Below, piece after piece: positions 1 through 7,900 of a stretch of 14,133 bases of DNA. The DNA lies in the NCBI GenBank assembly GCA_902773045.1, contig CACYDE010000180.1, positions 1-14,133 of the forward strand, written 5' to 3'. This stretch comes from an uncultured Ruminococcus sp. (GTDB lineage Bacteria; Bacillota; Clostridia; Oscillospirales; Acutalibacteraceae). Below the pieces are notes generated by a model that worked only from the letters and a program-made list of their open reading frames with translations, was not told the origin of the DNA and did no database searches. Within the stretch, counting starts at the first letter, position 1, and each line of letters opens with the position of its first letter. The translations under genes and the position numbers were made by a program.

Positions 1-2
1 GA

Positions 3-416
3 CAGGTGCGTTTGGAGTTATCAAAAGGGGAGGCTTTCGATGAAGCGGAAGCAAGATGGAATTATGCTTTTTGGCTTCAAAACGATTGCTTGGTATTTGG
101 TATAGGCGAAACTGCCAAAACAGTAAGGAACTGGATTGCTTTGAGCGGTTTTCCTTATTATGACGATGATGATACTGCTTGGCAAGATGATAATGCAATC
201 GAAAACACTTCTCGAATCACGGAGGCATTTGTTTCCGTATTGATCGATGCAGTTAAAGATATACATGAACAGGGAGTATTGACTCGAAAGTTCGGCAGGG
301 AATTGCCTATTATAATACATGAATTGGAATACTATGACGAAATAGCCGAACAGAATATAGAAGCTAATGGGGATGAAATAGTCAACGATTTTTCGGAATG
401 GTGTATCAATTCTTAA
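3..416 (+). CDS. DUF4303-like protein, 5' end cut off by the window
   Basis: The reading frame is already open at the first bases, so the N-terminus probably lies outside the window. GTG at position 6 could be read as a start, but no ribosome site is visible upstream. The visible part (about 137 residues) is soluble, acidic and free of membrane segments. Two stretches look familiar: an N-terminal 'EARWNYAFWLQN' block and a C-terminal 'FGRELPIIIHELEYYDEIAEQ' block. From memory these match the DUF4303 family, whose biochemical function is unknown. Such small acidic proteins often sit in toxin-immunity neighbourhoods, but that role is only an inference here. The stop codon overlaps the AAGGAG ribosome site of the next gene, so the two are probably co-transcribed. 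The family call is moderately sure; the function is unknown. Confidence 0.6.
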   Translation, partial: QVRLELSKGEAFDEAEARWNYAFWLQNDCLVFGIGETAKTVRNWIALSGFPYYDDDDTAWQDDNAIENTSRITEAFVSVLIDAVKDIHEQGVLTRKFGRELPIIIHELEYYDEIAEQNIEANGDEIVNDFSEWCINS

Positions 417-425
417 GGAGCTTGA

Positions 426-644
426 ATGGAAAATACTAACATAAAAATATGCGATGAGTGTGGCAGTCAACATTTGGAATCTGCATCGAAAATGATGGGA
501 CTGTGCCCCGAATGTGCGTCTGCATTATATGGATACGAGAATTGTAAACACGTTTTCCAAAACGGAAGGTGTAAACAATGCTATTGGGATGGAAGCAGAA
601 GCAAATATATTGAATGGCTGATCGGAGATAATTTGTCGGAATGA
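426..644 (+). CDS. small zinc-ribbon protein (72 aa)
   Basis: The protein has 72 residues and starts at ATG 426. An AAGGAG ribosome site at 415-420 lies 5 bases upstream and overlaps the stop of the preceding gene, which supports translational coupling. Four metal-ligand pairs are visible: Cys9/Cys12, Cys27/Cys30, Cys40/His42 and Cys49/Cys52. That is enough to bind two zinc ions in a double zinc-ribbon or treble-clef arrangement. The C-terminal 18 residues are polar and contain an aromatic patch. There is no signal peptide or membrane segment, so the protein should be cytoplasmic. I do not recognise a named family. A nucleic-acid-binding or protein-adaptor role is typical of such mini-proteins but is inference. 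The coding call is fairly sure because of the ribosome site and the regular cysteine spacing. Confidence 0.7.
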   Translation: MENTNIKICDECGSQHLESASKMMGLCPECASALYGYENCKHVFQNGRCKQCYWDGSRSKYIEWLIGDNLSE

Positions 645-663
645 AGCAATCAAATCAAAACAA

Positions 664-912
664 TTGAGATATACGAATGGAAGAGCAACTGTATTGAATA
701 GCTTTAAAAATCGCGGGATAGATAACATTCCGATCGTATATGTATCGTACAAGGACATCAAGGTACTCATGCCCAATCTCAAAGCCGTTTACACGGCGGT
801 GGACGAAACTTCCGCGCCCGATGCTTTCAATGATGGATATTATGAAAAAGTAGACAGGCAGGCGACAGGACTGGGGCAGGCTCCATACTCAGCCGGAGAT
901 TTTTTTCTCTGA
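664..912 (+). pseudogene. orphan reading frame, probable gene remnant
   Basis: The frame is open from 622 to the stop at 910-912. It has no ATG near its beginning. The first usable start is TTG 664, which has no ribosome site upstream. The translation reads like real protein, with a 'NIPIVYVSYKDIKVLMPNLKAVYTAVDE' style alternation, no cysteines and a balanced composition, so it may be the C-terminal end of a larger protein whose 5' part has been lost. The family is not recognised. It follows the zinc-ribbon gene after only about 20 bases. No coding or RNA structure was identified between 913 and the promoter at 1018. It could instead be a real short gene with a TTG start, so the pseudogene label is tentative. 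Confidence 0.35.
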
Positions 913-1017
913 TAGGGTCAATAGGTAACACATGCGGCATCGGACAGAGCCGCTGCCGCTTCTATATGCAGAGAACGAATTTGACGGGGGCATTTCACTC
1001 ATATACATCAATTTCAC

Positions 1018-1046
1018 TTTACTCTTGATCTCAATTATGATAAAAT
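1018..1046 (+). promoter_or_regulatory. probable sigma-A promoter for the GTPase-nuclease gene
   Basis: TTTACT (1018-1023) and TAAAAT (1041-1046) are separated by 17 bases in a local A+T-rich stretch about 60 bases upstream of the start codon. An alternative pair is TTGATC (1025-1030) with TATTAT (1046-1051) at 15 bases. No leader peptide or attenuator hairpin, such as those preceding some tet ribosomal-protection genes, is visible between here and the gene. The match is moderate. Confidence 0.4.
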
Positions 1047-1105
1047 ATTATCAGTAGATATCATGGGCTGTTTGAAACATGCTCCGAAGTTAGGTTGTGC
1101 TTTTT

Positions 1106-3682
1106 ATGAAAAAAATAGTTATCGGAATACTTGCGCATGTCGACTCAGGGAAAACAACTTTGTCGGAAGCGTTAATGTACTGTTCGGGGAATTTAAGCAA
1201 ACTCGGACGAGTAGATCACGGAAACTCTTTTCTTGACACTTTTTCTTTGGAGAGAGAAAGAGGCATAACAATTTTTTCAAAACAGGCGGTTATGAAATAT
1301 GAAGATACTCAATTCTTCCTTCTTGACACACCGGGACATGTAGATTTTTCTGCCGAAACCGAACGAACTCTTCAGGTTCTTGATTATGCGATACTGGTAA
1401 TAAGCGGAACGGACGGTGTTCAAAGTCATACTCAAACACTTTGGAAGCTGTTAAAAAAATACAACGTACCGTGTTATATTTTCGTTAACAAAATGGATTT
1501 ACACGGTTCGGATAAACAATATATAATCAACCGGCTAAAAACCAAACTCAGCGACAGCTGCATTGATTTTGGTCTTGGTGAAACAGAGGAGTTTTACGAA
1601 AACACAGCCCTTTGTGACGATGAACTTCTCCGCAGCTTCGATGAGAACGGAACAATAGAAAAAGCATTGATTTCAAATGCGATAAAAAACAGAAGGATCT
1701 TTCCGTGCATTTTCGGATCCGCGTTAAAACTTGACGGAGTGGAATCGCTTCTGAATTGTTTGTCCGAGTTTTCGAAATCACCGGAATATTCCAAAGAATT
1801 CGGCGCGAAAGTCTTTAAAATATCTACGGATAATCAGGGAAACCGCCTTACGTTCATGAAAATTACCGGAGGAAAAATTAAAGTCAGAGAAATTCTCGAA
1901 AGCGAAAAAAACTATACAAATGAAAAAATTCAGCAGATTCGCATATATTCCGGCGAAAAATTCACTCTGACCCCGGAAGCAGAGGCGGGAACGATCTGCG
2001 CCGTAACGGGAATCACATTCGCCGGTTCGGGTGACGGACTGGGAAAAGAAAAAAATTCCGGTCTTCCGGTTCTCTCTCCTGTTCTTACTTATAAATTAAT
2101 TCCTCCGCAGGGAACCGACCTTCATACACTCCTCGAAAAGATGAAAATACTGGAAAGTGAAGATCCTCAGCTGAATGTTTTGTGGAACGAACGTCACAGA
2201 GAAATTCAGGTTCGTCTGATGGGTGAGATCCAACTTGAGATCTTGAAAAGTATCATCAAAGAACGTTTTGGGATCGAAGTTACTTTCGGAAAAGGAAGCA
2301 TAATATACAAAGAAACCATTTCGGAAACCGTTGAAGGCGTCGGTCATTTTGAGCCTTTGAAGCATTATGCGGAGGTACATCTTCTTATAAAACCCGGGGA
2401 AAAGGACAGCGGAATAATGATATCTTCCGAATGTAAAGAAGATATCCTCGACAAAAACTGGCAGCGTCTTATTATAACTCATCTTTATGAAAAAACTCAC
2501 GTCGGAGTTTTGACAGGTTCTCCGATAACCGACATAGAAATTGTACTCGCCTCGGGAAAAGCTCATCCGAAACATACGGAAGGAGGAGATTTCAGACAGG
2601 CAACCTACAGAGCTGTCAGACAAGGTCTGCGATCGGCAAAATGTATTCTTCTTGAACCTATTTATCAATTTACTCTTGAGATTCCGAGTGAAAACACGGG
2701 AAGAGCGATATCGGATATTCAGCGAATGAGCGGAAGTTTTGAACCGCCGCAATCGTTAGGTGAATTCACGGTTCTTACCGGAACAGCACCGGCGATCGAA
2801 ATGCAGGATTATTCCAAAGAAGTGATTTCCTACACTCACGGCAGAGGCAGTCTTACTTGTGAACTTCAAGGATATGAACCATGTCATAATACAGAGGAGG
2901 TTATTTCCGCTGTCGGATATGACCCTGACAGCGACCTTGAAAACCCATGCGATTCGGTATTCTGTTCTCATGGGACAGGATATAATGTCAAGTGGGACGA
3001 AGTAAAAAAACGTATGCATCTTCCGTCCGTTTTATCCTCGAATGATGAGTCCGAAAGTTTTAGCAGAGAGAAATTGCTTTCGATGTGCAGAACCCAGAAT
3101 GATGTTTTTGCGCTTGATAAAGAGCTTATGCAGATTTTTGAGCAGACCTACGGTCCTATAAAAAAGAAATCATCCGGTTCGGGGATCAGAAAATATGAAA
3201 GCACAGAAAAAAAGACAGGACGAAAAACATCGGCGCCGAAATATGACGGTACGGAATATATTCTTGTTGACGGATATAACGTTATATTCTCATGGGAAAA
3301 TTTGCGAAGGCTTGCGAATGACAGTATTGATACTGCAAGAAGTGCTCTTGTCAATACTCTTTGTAATTATCAGGGTTACAAAAAATGCGAACTTATACTT
3401 GTGTTTGACGCCTACAAAGTTAAAGGAAACGGCAGAGAAGTCGAAAAGGTAGGAAACATCAGTGTAGTCTATACAAAAGAAGCTGAAACAGCTGATATGT
3501 ACATAGAAAAAGTTTCACACAAGCTGGCAAAATCCAATCGTGTCAGAGTTGTTACTTCCGATGGTCTTGAACAGCTTATTATTCTCGGAAGCGGGGCTTT
3601 GCGTGTTTCGTCCGCGTCATTTTTTGAAGAGGTTCAACAGGCTGAAACAGAGATAAGAAATATTATTTCAGGAAATATATAA
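1106..3682 (+). CDS. TetM/EF-G-like ribosomal-protection GTPase fused to a Rae1/YacP-like NYN nuclease domain
   Basis: This is an 858-residue cytoplasmic protein. Residues 1-650 have the EF-G/TetM layout with all GTPase motifs: G1 AHVDSGKT (10-17), G2 RGITI (52-56), G3 DTPGH (74-78), G4 NKMD (128-131) and G5 GSAL (204-207). Domains II-V follow. A Lys/Ser-rich linker of roughly 30 residues comes next, then an NYN (PIN-like) domain from about 719. Its acidic residues are conserved: DGYN (722-725), Asp768 in VFDA, Asp797 in ETAD and Asp819 in TSD. These match Rae1/YacP, an endoribonuclease known to cut mRNA in the ribosomal A site. Classical ribosomal-protection proteins have about 640 residues, so the extra 200 are the fusion. 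The domain IV tip lacks the TetM SPVS loop (see findings), so tetracycline resistance should not be assumed. ATG 1106 was chosen because it aligns with the TetM N-terminus; GTG 1097 is in frame and adds three residues. Neither start has a strong ribosome site. Confidence 0.9.
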   Translation: MKKIVIGILAHVDSGKTTLSEALMYCSGNLSKLGRVDHGNSFLDTFSLERERGITIFSKQAVMKYEDTQFFLLDTPGHVDFSAETERTLQVLDYAILVISGTDGVQSHTQTLWKLLKKYNVPCYIFVNKMDLHGSDKQYIINRLKTKLSDSCIDFGLGETEEFYENTALCDDELLRSFDENGTIEKALISNAIKNRRIFPCIFGSALKLDGVESLLNCLSEFSKSPEYSKEFGAKVFKISTDNQGNRLTFMKITGGKIKVREILESEKNYTNEKIQQIRIYSGEKFTLTPEAEAGTICAVTGITFAGSGDGLGKEKNSGLPVLSPVLTYKLIPPQGTDLHTLLEKMKILESEDPQLNVLWNERHREIQVRLMGEIQLEILKSIIKERFGIEVTFGKGSIIYKETISETVEGVGHFEPLKHYAEVHLLIKPGEKDSGIMISSECKEDILDKNWQRLIITHLYEKTHVGVLTGSPITDIEIVLASGKAHPKHTEGGDFRQATYRAVRQGLRSAKCILLEPIYQFTLEIPSENTGRAISDIQRMSGSFEPPQSLGEFTVLTGTAPAIEMQDYSKEVISYTHGRGSLTCELQGYEPCHNTEEVISAVGYDPDSDLENPCDSVFCSHGTGYNVKWDEVKKRMHLPSVLSSNDESESFSREKLLSMCRTQNDVFALDKELMQIFEQTYGPIKKKSSGSGIRKYESTEKKTGRKTSAPKYDGTEYILVDGYNVIFSWENLRRLANDSIDTARSALVNTLCNYQGYKKCELILVFDAYKVKGNGREVEKVGNISVVYTKEAETADMYIEKVSHKLAKSNRVRVVTSDGLEQLIILGSGALRVSSASFFEEVQQAETEIRNIISGNI

Positions 3683-3848
3683 ATTAAAATCACGTGCTGT
3701 CATGGGGATTTTTGGGTATAATTTTATATTTATTTCATATAATTGTATTGCTTCTCCAATTAATTTTTGAAGAAATTTCTTTGATTGAATTTTGGGATTA
3801 GTTGGGATAGAAATAATGGCAAAGAACCAAAAAATCGGAGGGATTACT

Positions 3849-4271
3849 ATGGCAGTATACAATGATTACAGCGCAAAAAACAGCGAAACCTCGAAAATTA
3901 TCCGTTCATTACTTTTGGGTTGTGCGGTGGGAATTGGTATGTCCGCAGCGCTTTTGTCTCTTTGTGCAATTCTGTTCGTGAAATTTGGAAGCTTGCCGCT
4001 TGATTATCTTCCTCTTATTACTACTTTTATCGGAGCGGCAGGTTCTTTTTCGGCAGGCTATGCATCGGTCAGACTTTACAGAAAGCGAGGACTTCTCATT
4101 GGTATTTGCGCAGGTTTTGTTCTTTTTCTCACGGTTTTTCTGACGGGACTGGTGAAAGGCTTGGAAACCGACCTTGTCGGCGCGTTTATCAAGTGCTGTG
4201 TTTTTATTGTGGTAGGAGCGATAGGCGGAATTCTGAGCGTCAACAAAAGAATAAAAGTTAAAAGAATGTGA
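3849..4271 (+). CDS. TIGR04086-like four-helix membrane protein
   Basis: This is a 140-residue integral membrane protein. Four hydrophobic segments lie at roughly 17-44, 51-77, 82-103 and 111-131. The N-terminus is short and polar, and the C-terminal tail is basic (KRIKVKRM). Glycine-rich packing motifs occur in helices 1, 2 and 4. The size, helix count and overall pattern resemble the TIGR04086 (YrzE-like) membrane family of Firmicutes, whose function is unknown. ATG 3849 was chosen because GGAGGG (3837-3842) lies 6 bases upstream; in-frame TTG 3792 and ATG 3816 lack a ribosome site. The 166-base gap after the GTPase gene holds two TATAAT hexamers (3717-3722 and 3738-3743) without a convincing -35, so its promoter is uncertain. 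It ends in a clear terminator and is probably monocistronic. Confidence 0.75.
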   Translation: MAVYNDYSAKNSETSKIIRSLLLGCAVGIGMSAALLSLCAILFVKFGSLPLDYLPLITTFIGAAGSFSAGYASVRLYRKRGLLIGICAGFVLFLTVFLTGLVKGLETDLVGAFIKCCVFIVVGAIGGILSVNKRIKVKRM

Positions 4272-4293
4272 GATCCTGAAAAAGATATAAAAA

Positions 4294-4343
4294 CTCCTTT
4301 GAGATAGCTGCGTTTAATTTCGGCTTTCTTAAAGGAGCTTTTT
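4294..4343 (+). terminator. intrinsic terminator after the TIGR04086-like gene
   Basis: An 11-bp stem pairs CTCCTTTGAGA (4294-4304) with TCTTAAAGGAG (4327-4337) with one G-U pair. The loop is 22 bases and may contain a small inner AGC/GCT stem. A run of five T follows (4339-4343). It separates the membrane-protein gene from the DUF4132 unit. Confidence 0.8.
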
Positions 4344-4393
4344 GCTTAAAAAATGTTACGCAGCGGTTTTGTATACTATTTTTTTGAAAGCAG

Positions 4394-4422
4394 TTGACAC
4401 GGTTTGAAATGTGATTTATAAT
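4394..4422 (+). promoter_or_regulatory. consensus sigma-A promoter of the DUF4132 unit
   Basis: TTGACA (4394-4399) and TATAAT (4417-4422) are both perfect consensus hexamers with an ideal 17-base spacer. Transcription should begin near 4429, leaving a 5' untranslated region of about 70 bases before the ATG at 4499. It is one of the strongest promoters in the window. Confidence 0.85.
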
Positions 4423-4468
4423 AAACAAAAAAGCGAATTGTTCATTTATTATATGATTTTATAATAAA
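4417..4468 (+). repeat. TATAATAAA motif in direct and inverted copies over the promoter region
   Basis: TATAATAAA occurs at 4417-4425 and again at 4460-4468. Its reverse complement TTTATTATA lies between them at 4445-4453. The two direct copies contain the two -10 hexamers, and the inverted copy can pair with either. This could be an operator or a switchable leader hairpin, but the region is so A+T-rich that chance cannot be excluded. Confidence 0.4.
4438..4465 (+). promoter_or_regulatory. possible second tandem promoter
   Basis: TTGTTC (4438-4443) and TATAAT (4460-4465) lie 16 bases apart, just downstream of the main promoter and 34 bases before the start codon. The -10 is perfect and the -35 is a partial match. 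The region is very A+T-rich, so a chance match is possible. Confidence 0.4.
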
Positions 4469-4498
4469 ATTTGGTGAGTAATTCGAATAGGTGTTTTT

Positions 4499-4921
4499 AT
4501 GATAAATATCAAAGTAAATGTAAAATCTGCAGGCTCGAAAAAAAATAAGATCACTGCAATTATAATTCCGTACGACGACAACGTAAATGACGTGAAAGGT
4601 CTTTTGGAAGAAACGGTAAAATATTGCGTTGAAAGTTACAATGAAAGACGCGAAAATTCAGAGCTTCTTCAAGCGTTGACCTTATCTCAGATCAAAGATA
4701 AAGCATCGGAAGGAAAGGTTTCGTTCGGGATGAACTACGGCGAAAAAAACGCAGATCTTGGGAAATCTGTCGCTGACGCTGTCGAGGCCTTTGAAGACGG
4801 GGTGGTCGTTCTTTTTGCCGATGATAATAAACTTGAAGACCTTGATGATAAAATAGATCTTTCAGCAACAGAAAGTTTAACATTTATAAAGCTGACTATG
4901 CTTGCAGGCAGAATGTGGTGA
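4499..4921 (+). CDS. 140-residue protein of unknown function, partner of the DUF4132 protein
   Basis: This is a soluble, acidic protein without a signal peptide. The ATG is preceded by AGGTG (4488-4492) at 6 bases. The pattern is strand (residues 2-9), strand (17-25), a long helix (30-55), a second charged block, and then a C-terminal region 'GVVVLFADDNKLEDLDDKIDL...LTFIKLTMLAGRMW'. That C-terminal region has the 'own-residue, ExLDxxI, LTFIxL' rhythm seen in beta-grasp (MoaD/ThiS/ubiquitin-like) proteins, but it ends in AGRMW rather than a Gly-Gly tail. No established family is recognised. The gene is first in a unit with the 1718-residue DUF4132 gene, 16 bases downstream, under a perfect promoter. 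This suggests that the two proteins act together. The coding call is sure; any fold or role is inference. Confidence 0.8.
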   Translation: MINIKVNVKSAGSKKNKITAIIIPYDDNVNDVKGLLEETVKYCVESYNERRENSELLQALTLSQIKDKASEGKVSFGMNYGEKNADLGKSVADAVEAFEDGVVVLFADDNKLEDLDDKIDLSATESLTFIKLTMLAGRMW

Positions 4922-4937
4922 AAGGAGAATTAAGCAA

Positions 4938-7900
4938 ATGTCCGATACACAGTACGAAAAATTCATGAAAAAATATGACAGTGAATTTATCGAGAAACAT
5001 AGATCCGAGATCGAAAAACTTTCGGAAGCAGAAAAGAAAGTTTTGAATCATGTCATTTTTGACAATCATTATCTTTATGGTTGGAAAGAACAATACAAAA
5101 TAAATACGGGTTTTGGTTTCATTCCAAAGCTTTCCGATACTGTTCGCAGAAATTACAGCAATGTTGTGAAAATTATTGTTCCCGAAGAATTCATTGATGA
5201 TTTTTATTATATGATCGATAATTTCATAAAGTATCAATATTCCGAAGGCTACAGCCGCAGAAGTTTCCGATCAAACGATTATTCCCCTTTTGTGGGACGA
5301 ATGTTTGGATTGATGTATGATTATTATCTCATTGGGTGTATGGGATATCATATAGGCGGACTGAAAAATTTTATCCTGATGAAAGATGAAGGGGTATTGG
5401 AAGATGTACGCCGCAGGATCACAATGGATGATTACGTGATCGCTTCCAGAATAGACGCCGGTGACGAAGAGGTCATCGGCATCATTAATGAAATGATAAC
5501 CAGTGACAACAACACCATGATCCTGAGTTATAAAATTATATGTGCTGTTATGAGATCATCGAATGAGAAGCTTCATGATCTGATGTGTAAGCTTCTCGTA
5601 GCGGCAAGACTTTCCGAAGGTCTGCGTCAGGCCATCTGTGAAAGCGCCGACTGCGGAACAGCGGAGGCTTTCTTTAAGATAGTCAGAACTATCAAGGATA
5701 ATAACCTTGTCAGATTCTCAGCCGTTAAGCGTGCGCTGGGAACCTGGACGGGTCTTGCGCGTGATGAAGACCCTGATAAGCTTGCAGGAAAAATACTGGA
5801 TGACATTATCTATGTCCTTGAAAGCCGTGACCACGCGATCGAATATATCAACACAACGGACGCGGTTCATATTTACATGGGTTTCTGGGGACTTGGCTTT
5901 TACAACGTTTACGATACCCTTAATGTCATTCTTGATCTTCTGGAAATTCCGAAAAGCGATAAAAAGAGAGGACTTGTCGAAAAGATCAGCTCGTTATTCG
6001 TCAAGAACAAGGAAACACCCAAGATGACAGAAAATAATGTTCAGCTTTTGACTATAGGTTATTTCTGTCAGAATCTTGATATGCAGTATCTGACGAATAT
6101 TATAACAAATGCTGTTCTTGAAGCTTATCCCGAGGATTACAGACTTTTCTCCATGTACAGTAATCTATATGTTTACAGTAATTCCCGGTTTGGAAAAATC
6201 ACGAAGTCTTCGAAGAAGCTGCGTGACGACAAAGAATTTGCGAAAAAACATTATTATATTCTTTATAACATGTATAATCTTCTTCCAAAAAAGGAAGTAG
6301 TTTTCTCTCCGATTCTTTATCCGTGGTATTCGAGCCGAATCAGTAAGAGCTTTTTGTTGATTTGTATGCTGAATGCGGCGAAAGTTCTTGAGGATAATGA
6401 GAAGATAGATTTCATCTGTGGTCATCTTCCGGAAATAGATACAGGCTACCGTTCGCATGCCCTTGAATTGATCAGTGAATCAATTCAAACTAAAACACAA
6501 AGAAATCTGATAATAAATTCCGTTGCTGATAAAGAATCGTATACACGAAAAAAAGCGGTGAAGATTCTTTCGGAAATGAGTCTTTCCGAGGAAGACTATG
6601 TGACGATAGAAGGCTTTACAAAATATAAAACTGCAAATCTGCGTCAAGGTGTTATTGAGATATTGAAAAAAAGAGACGCGGACGGACTTAACACATCTGT
6701 TGTAAGAATGCTCACTTCGAAAGAAGAGAACGTTCGTTTGGCTTCTCTTGATCTTCTCGAATACGGATTAAACGAATACAAAAATTACGACTTCACGTTG
6801 GCAAAGAAGGCTGTTTCTGAAATTGAATCTCCGACCGAGCGCGAAGAGATACTTATTGAAAAGCTCATCGGAGAAACTTCCGTTTCCGAAGTTACTCCTG
6901 AAAACGGCTACGGACTTTATGACCCGAAAACGGAGTTTCCGCTATTTGATTTCAAAGCAGATCCAAAAGTTGTCAGGAATTATTTCTCGTTGAGTCATGA
7001 AGAAATAGCTGAAATGTATTTTTCTTTAATGAAAGTAATTGATGATAATGCGAATATGGAATACACGGACGGAGTCGGTGAAGAACATCTGTTGGGTGAA
7101 ATGAGCGGATATTTTCCGTGGCTGTACTCCTATAATAAACGCGAGGGAATGAAAAAGCATGAATGTGTTCCTTTTCATGAGCTTTGGGCAGATTTTTATC
7201 GTAAGACAATAAAGACGCCTCAGCGTTTCTGGGCATTTTATCTTTTGGGTAAAACAGAAAAAATCGGAAATCTCGCTATGAAGTCTGATATGATTTTCAA
7301 GAAAAATCAAAAAGCGCTTTTCGGTGACGCTGTGAGCTTTGATTATGACAAGGAACTTACTTCAAAAGACAATCGTTTTAACTTTGTTTATTTCCATTGC
7401 GTGCGCAGCAGCGCGCTTGAAAGCATTAAAAGTGAATTTGAACTTGAGATTCCCGACGAGGTTCTCAGAAATGCTCTCGCTTTCGTTTCACAGCTTCCCG
7501 AGGAAGAAATGTGGCTTGAAAATGATTATGAAGAGACAAGATGGAGTGATAAAAAATCTAACTTCCTTAGGGAAAGAAAAGTTAAAGAGCTTTACGGAAT
7601 GCTTCTGTCAAGAATCAATGAGGACTTTGAAACCAACTTTAAAATATTTTTTGAATTGGCAGTTAATAACAAATTCATTAAACATTATGAGGACGGAGAT
7701 ATTAGGTCAAATTATTCGAGAGATATCGTTATTCCGGCGCTTTATTTTGTGAAGGCATATATAAAGGGAATCATCACAAAGGATTTGTTTTATAAAACAA
7801 TGTTTGATATATTTGGTTTTGTAAATTGCGTTCCGGAGCTTAATCTGTTCCTTTCACGTTCGGCGGTCGGTTATATATACCAGATCAAAGGTATTCTCGA

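Noticed and set aside
21..473. Minus-strand 150-codon open frame
   Set aside because: It is antisense to the DUF4303-like gene and the start of the zinc-ribbon gene, both of which have better coding evidence.
2096..2752. Minus-strand 218-codon open frame
   Set aside because: It is antisense to domains III-IV of the GTPase, with no recognisable protein pattern and no upstream signals.
1106..3682. Calling this gene a tetracycline resistance determinant (tetM/tetW/tetO)
   Set aside because: The length, the C-terminal nuclease fusion and the missing SPVS loop argue against equating it with the classical determinants, so no tet symbol was assigned.
3717..3743. Two TATAAT hexamers as promoters of the TIGR04086-like gene
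   Set aside because: Neither has a -35 element at an acceptable distance, and the region is so A+T-rich that such hexamers are expected by chance.
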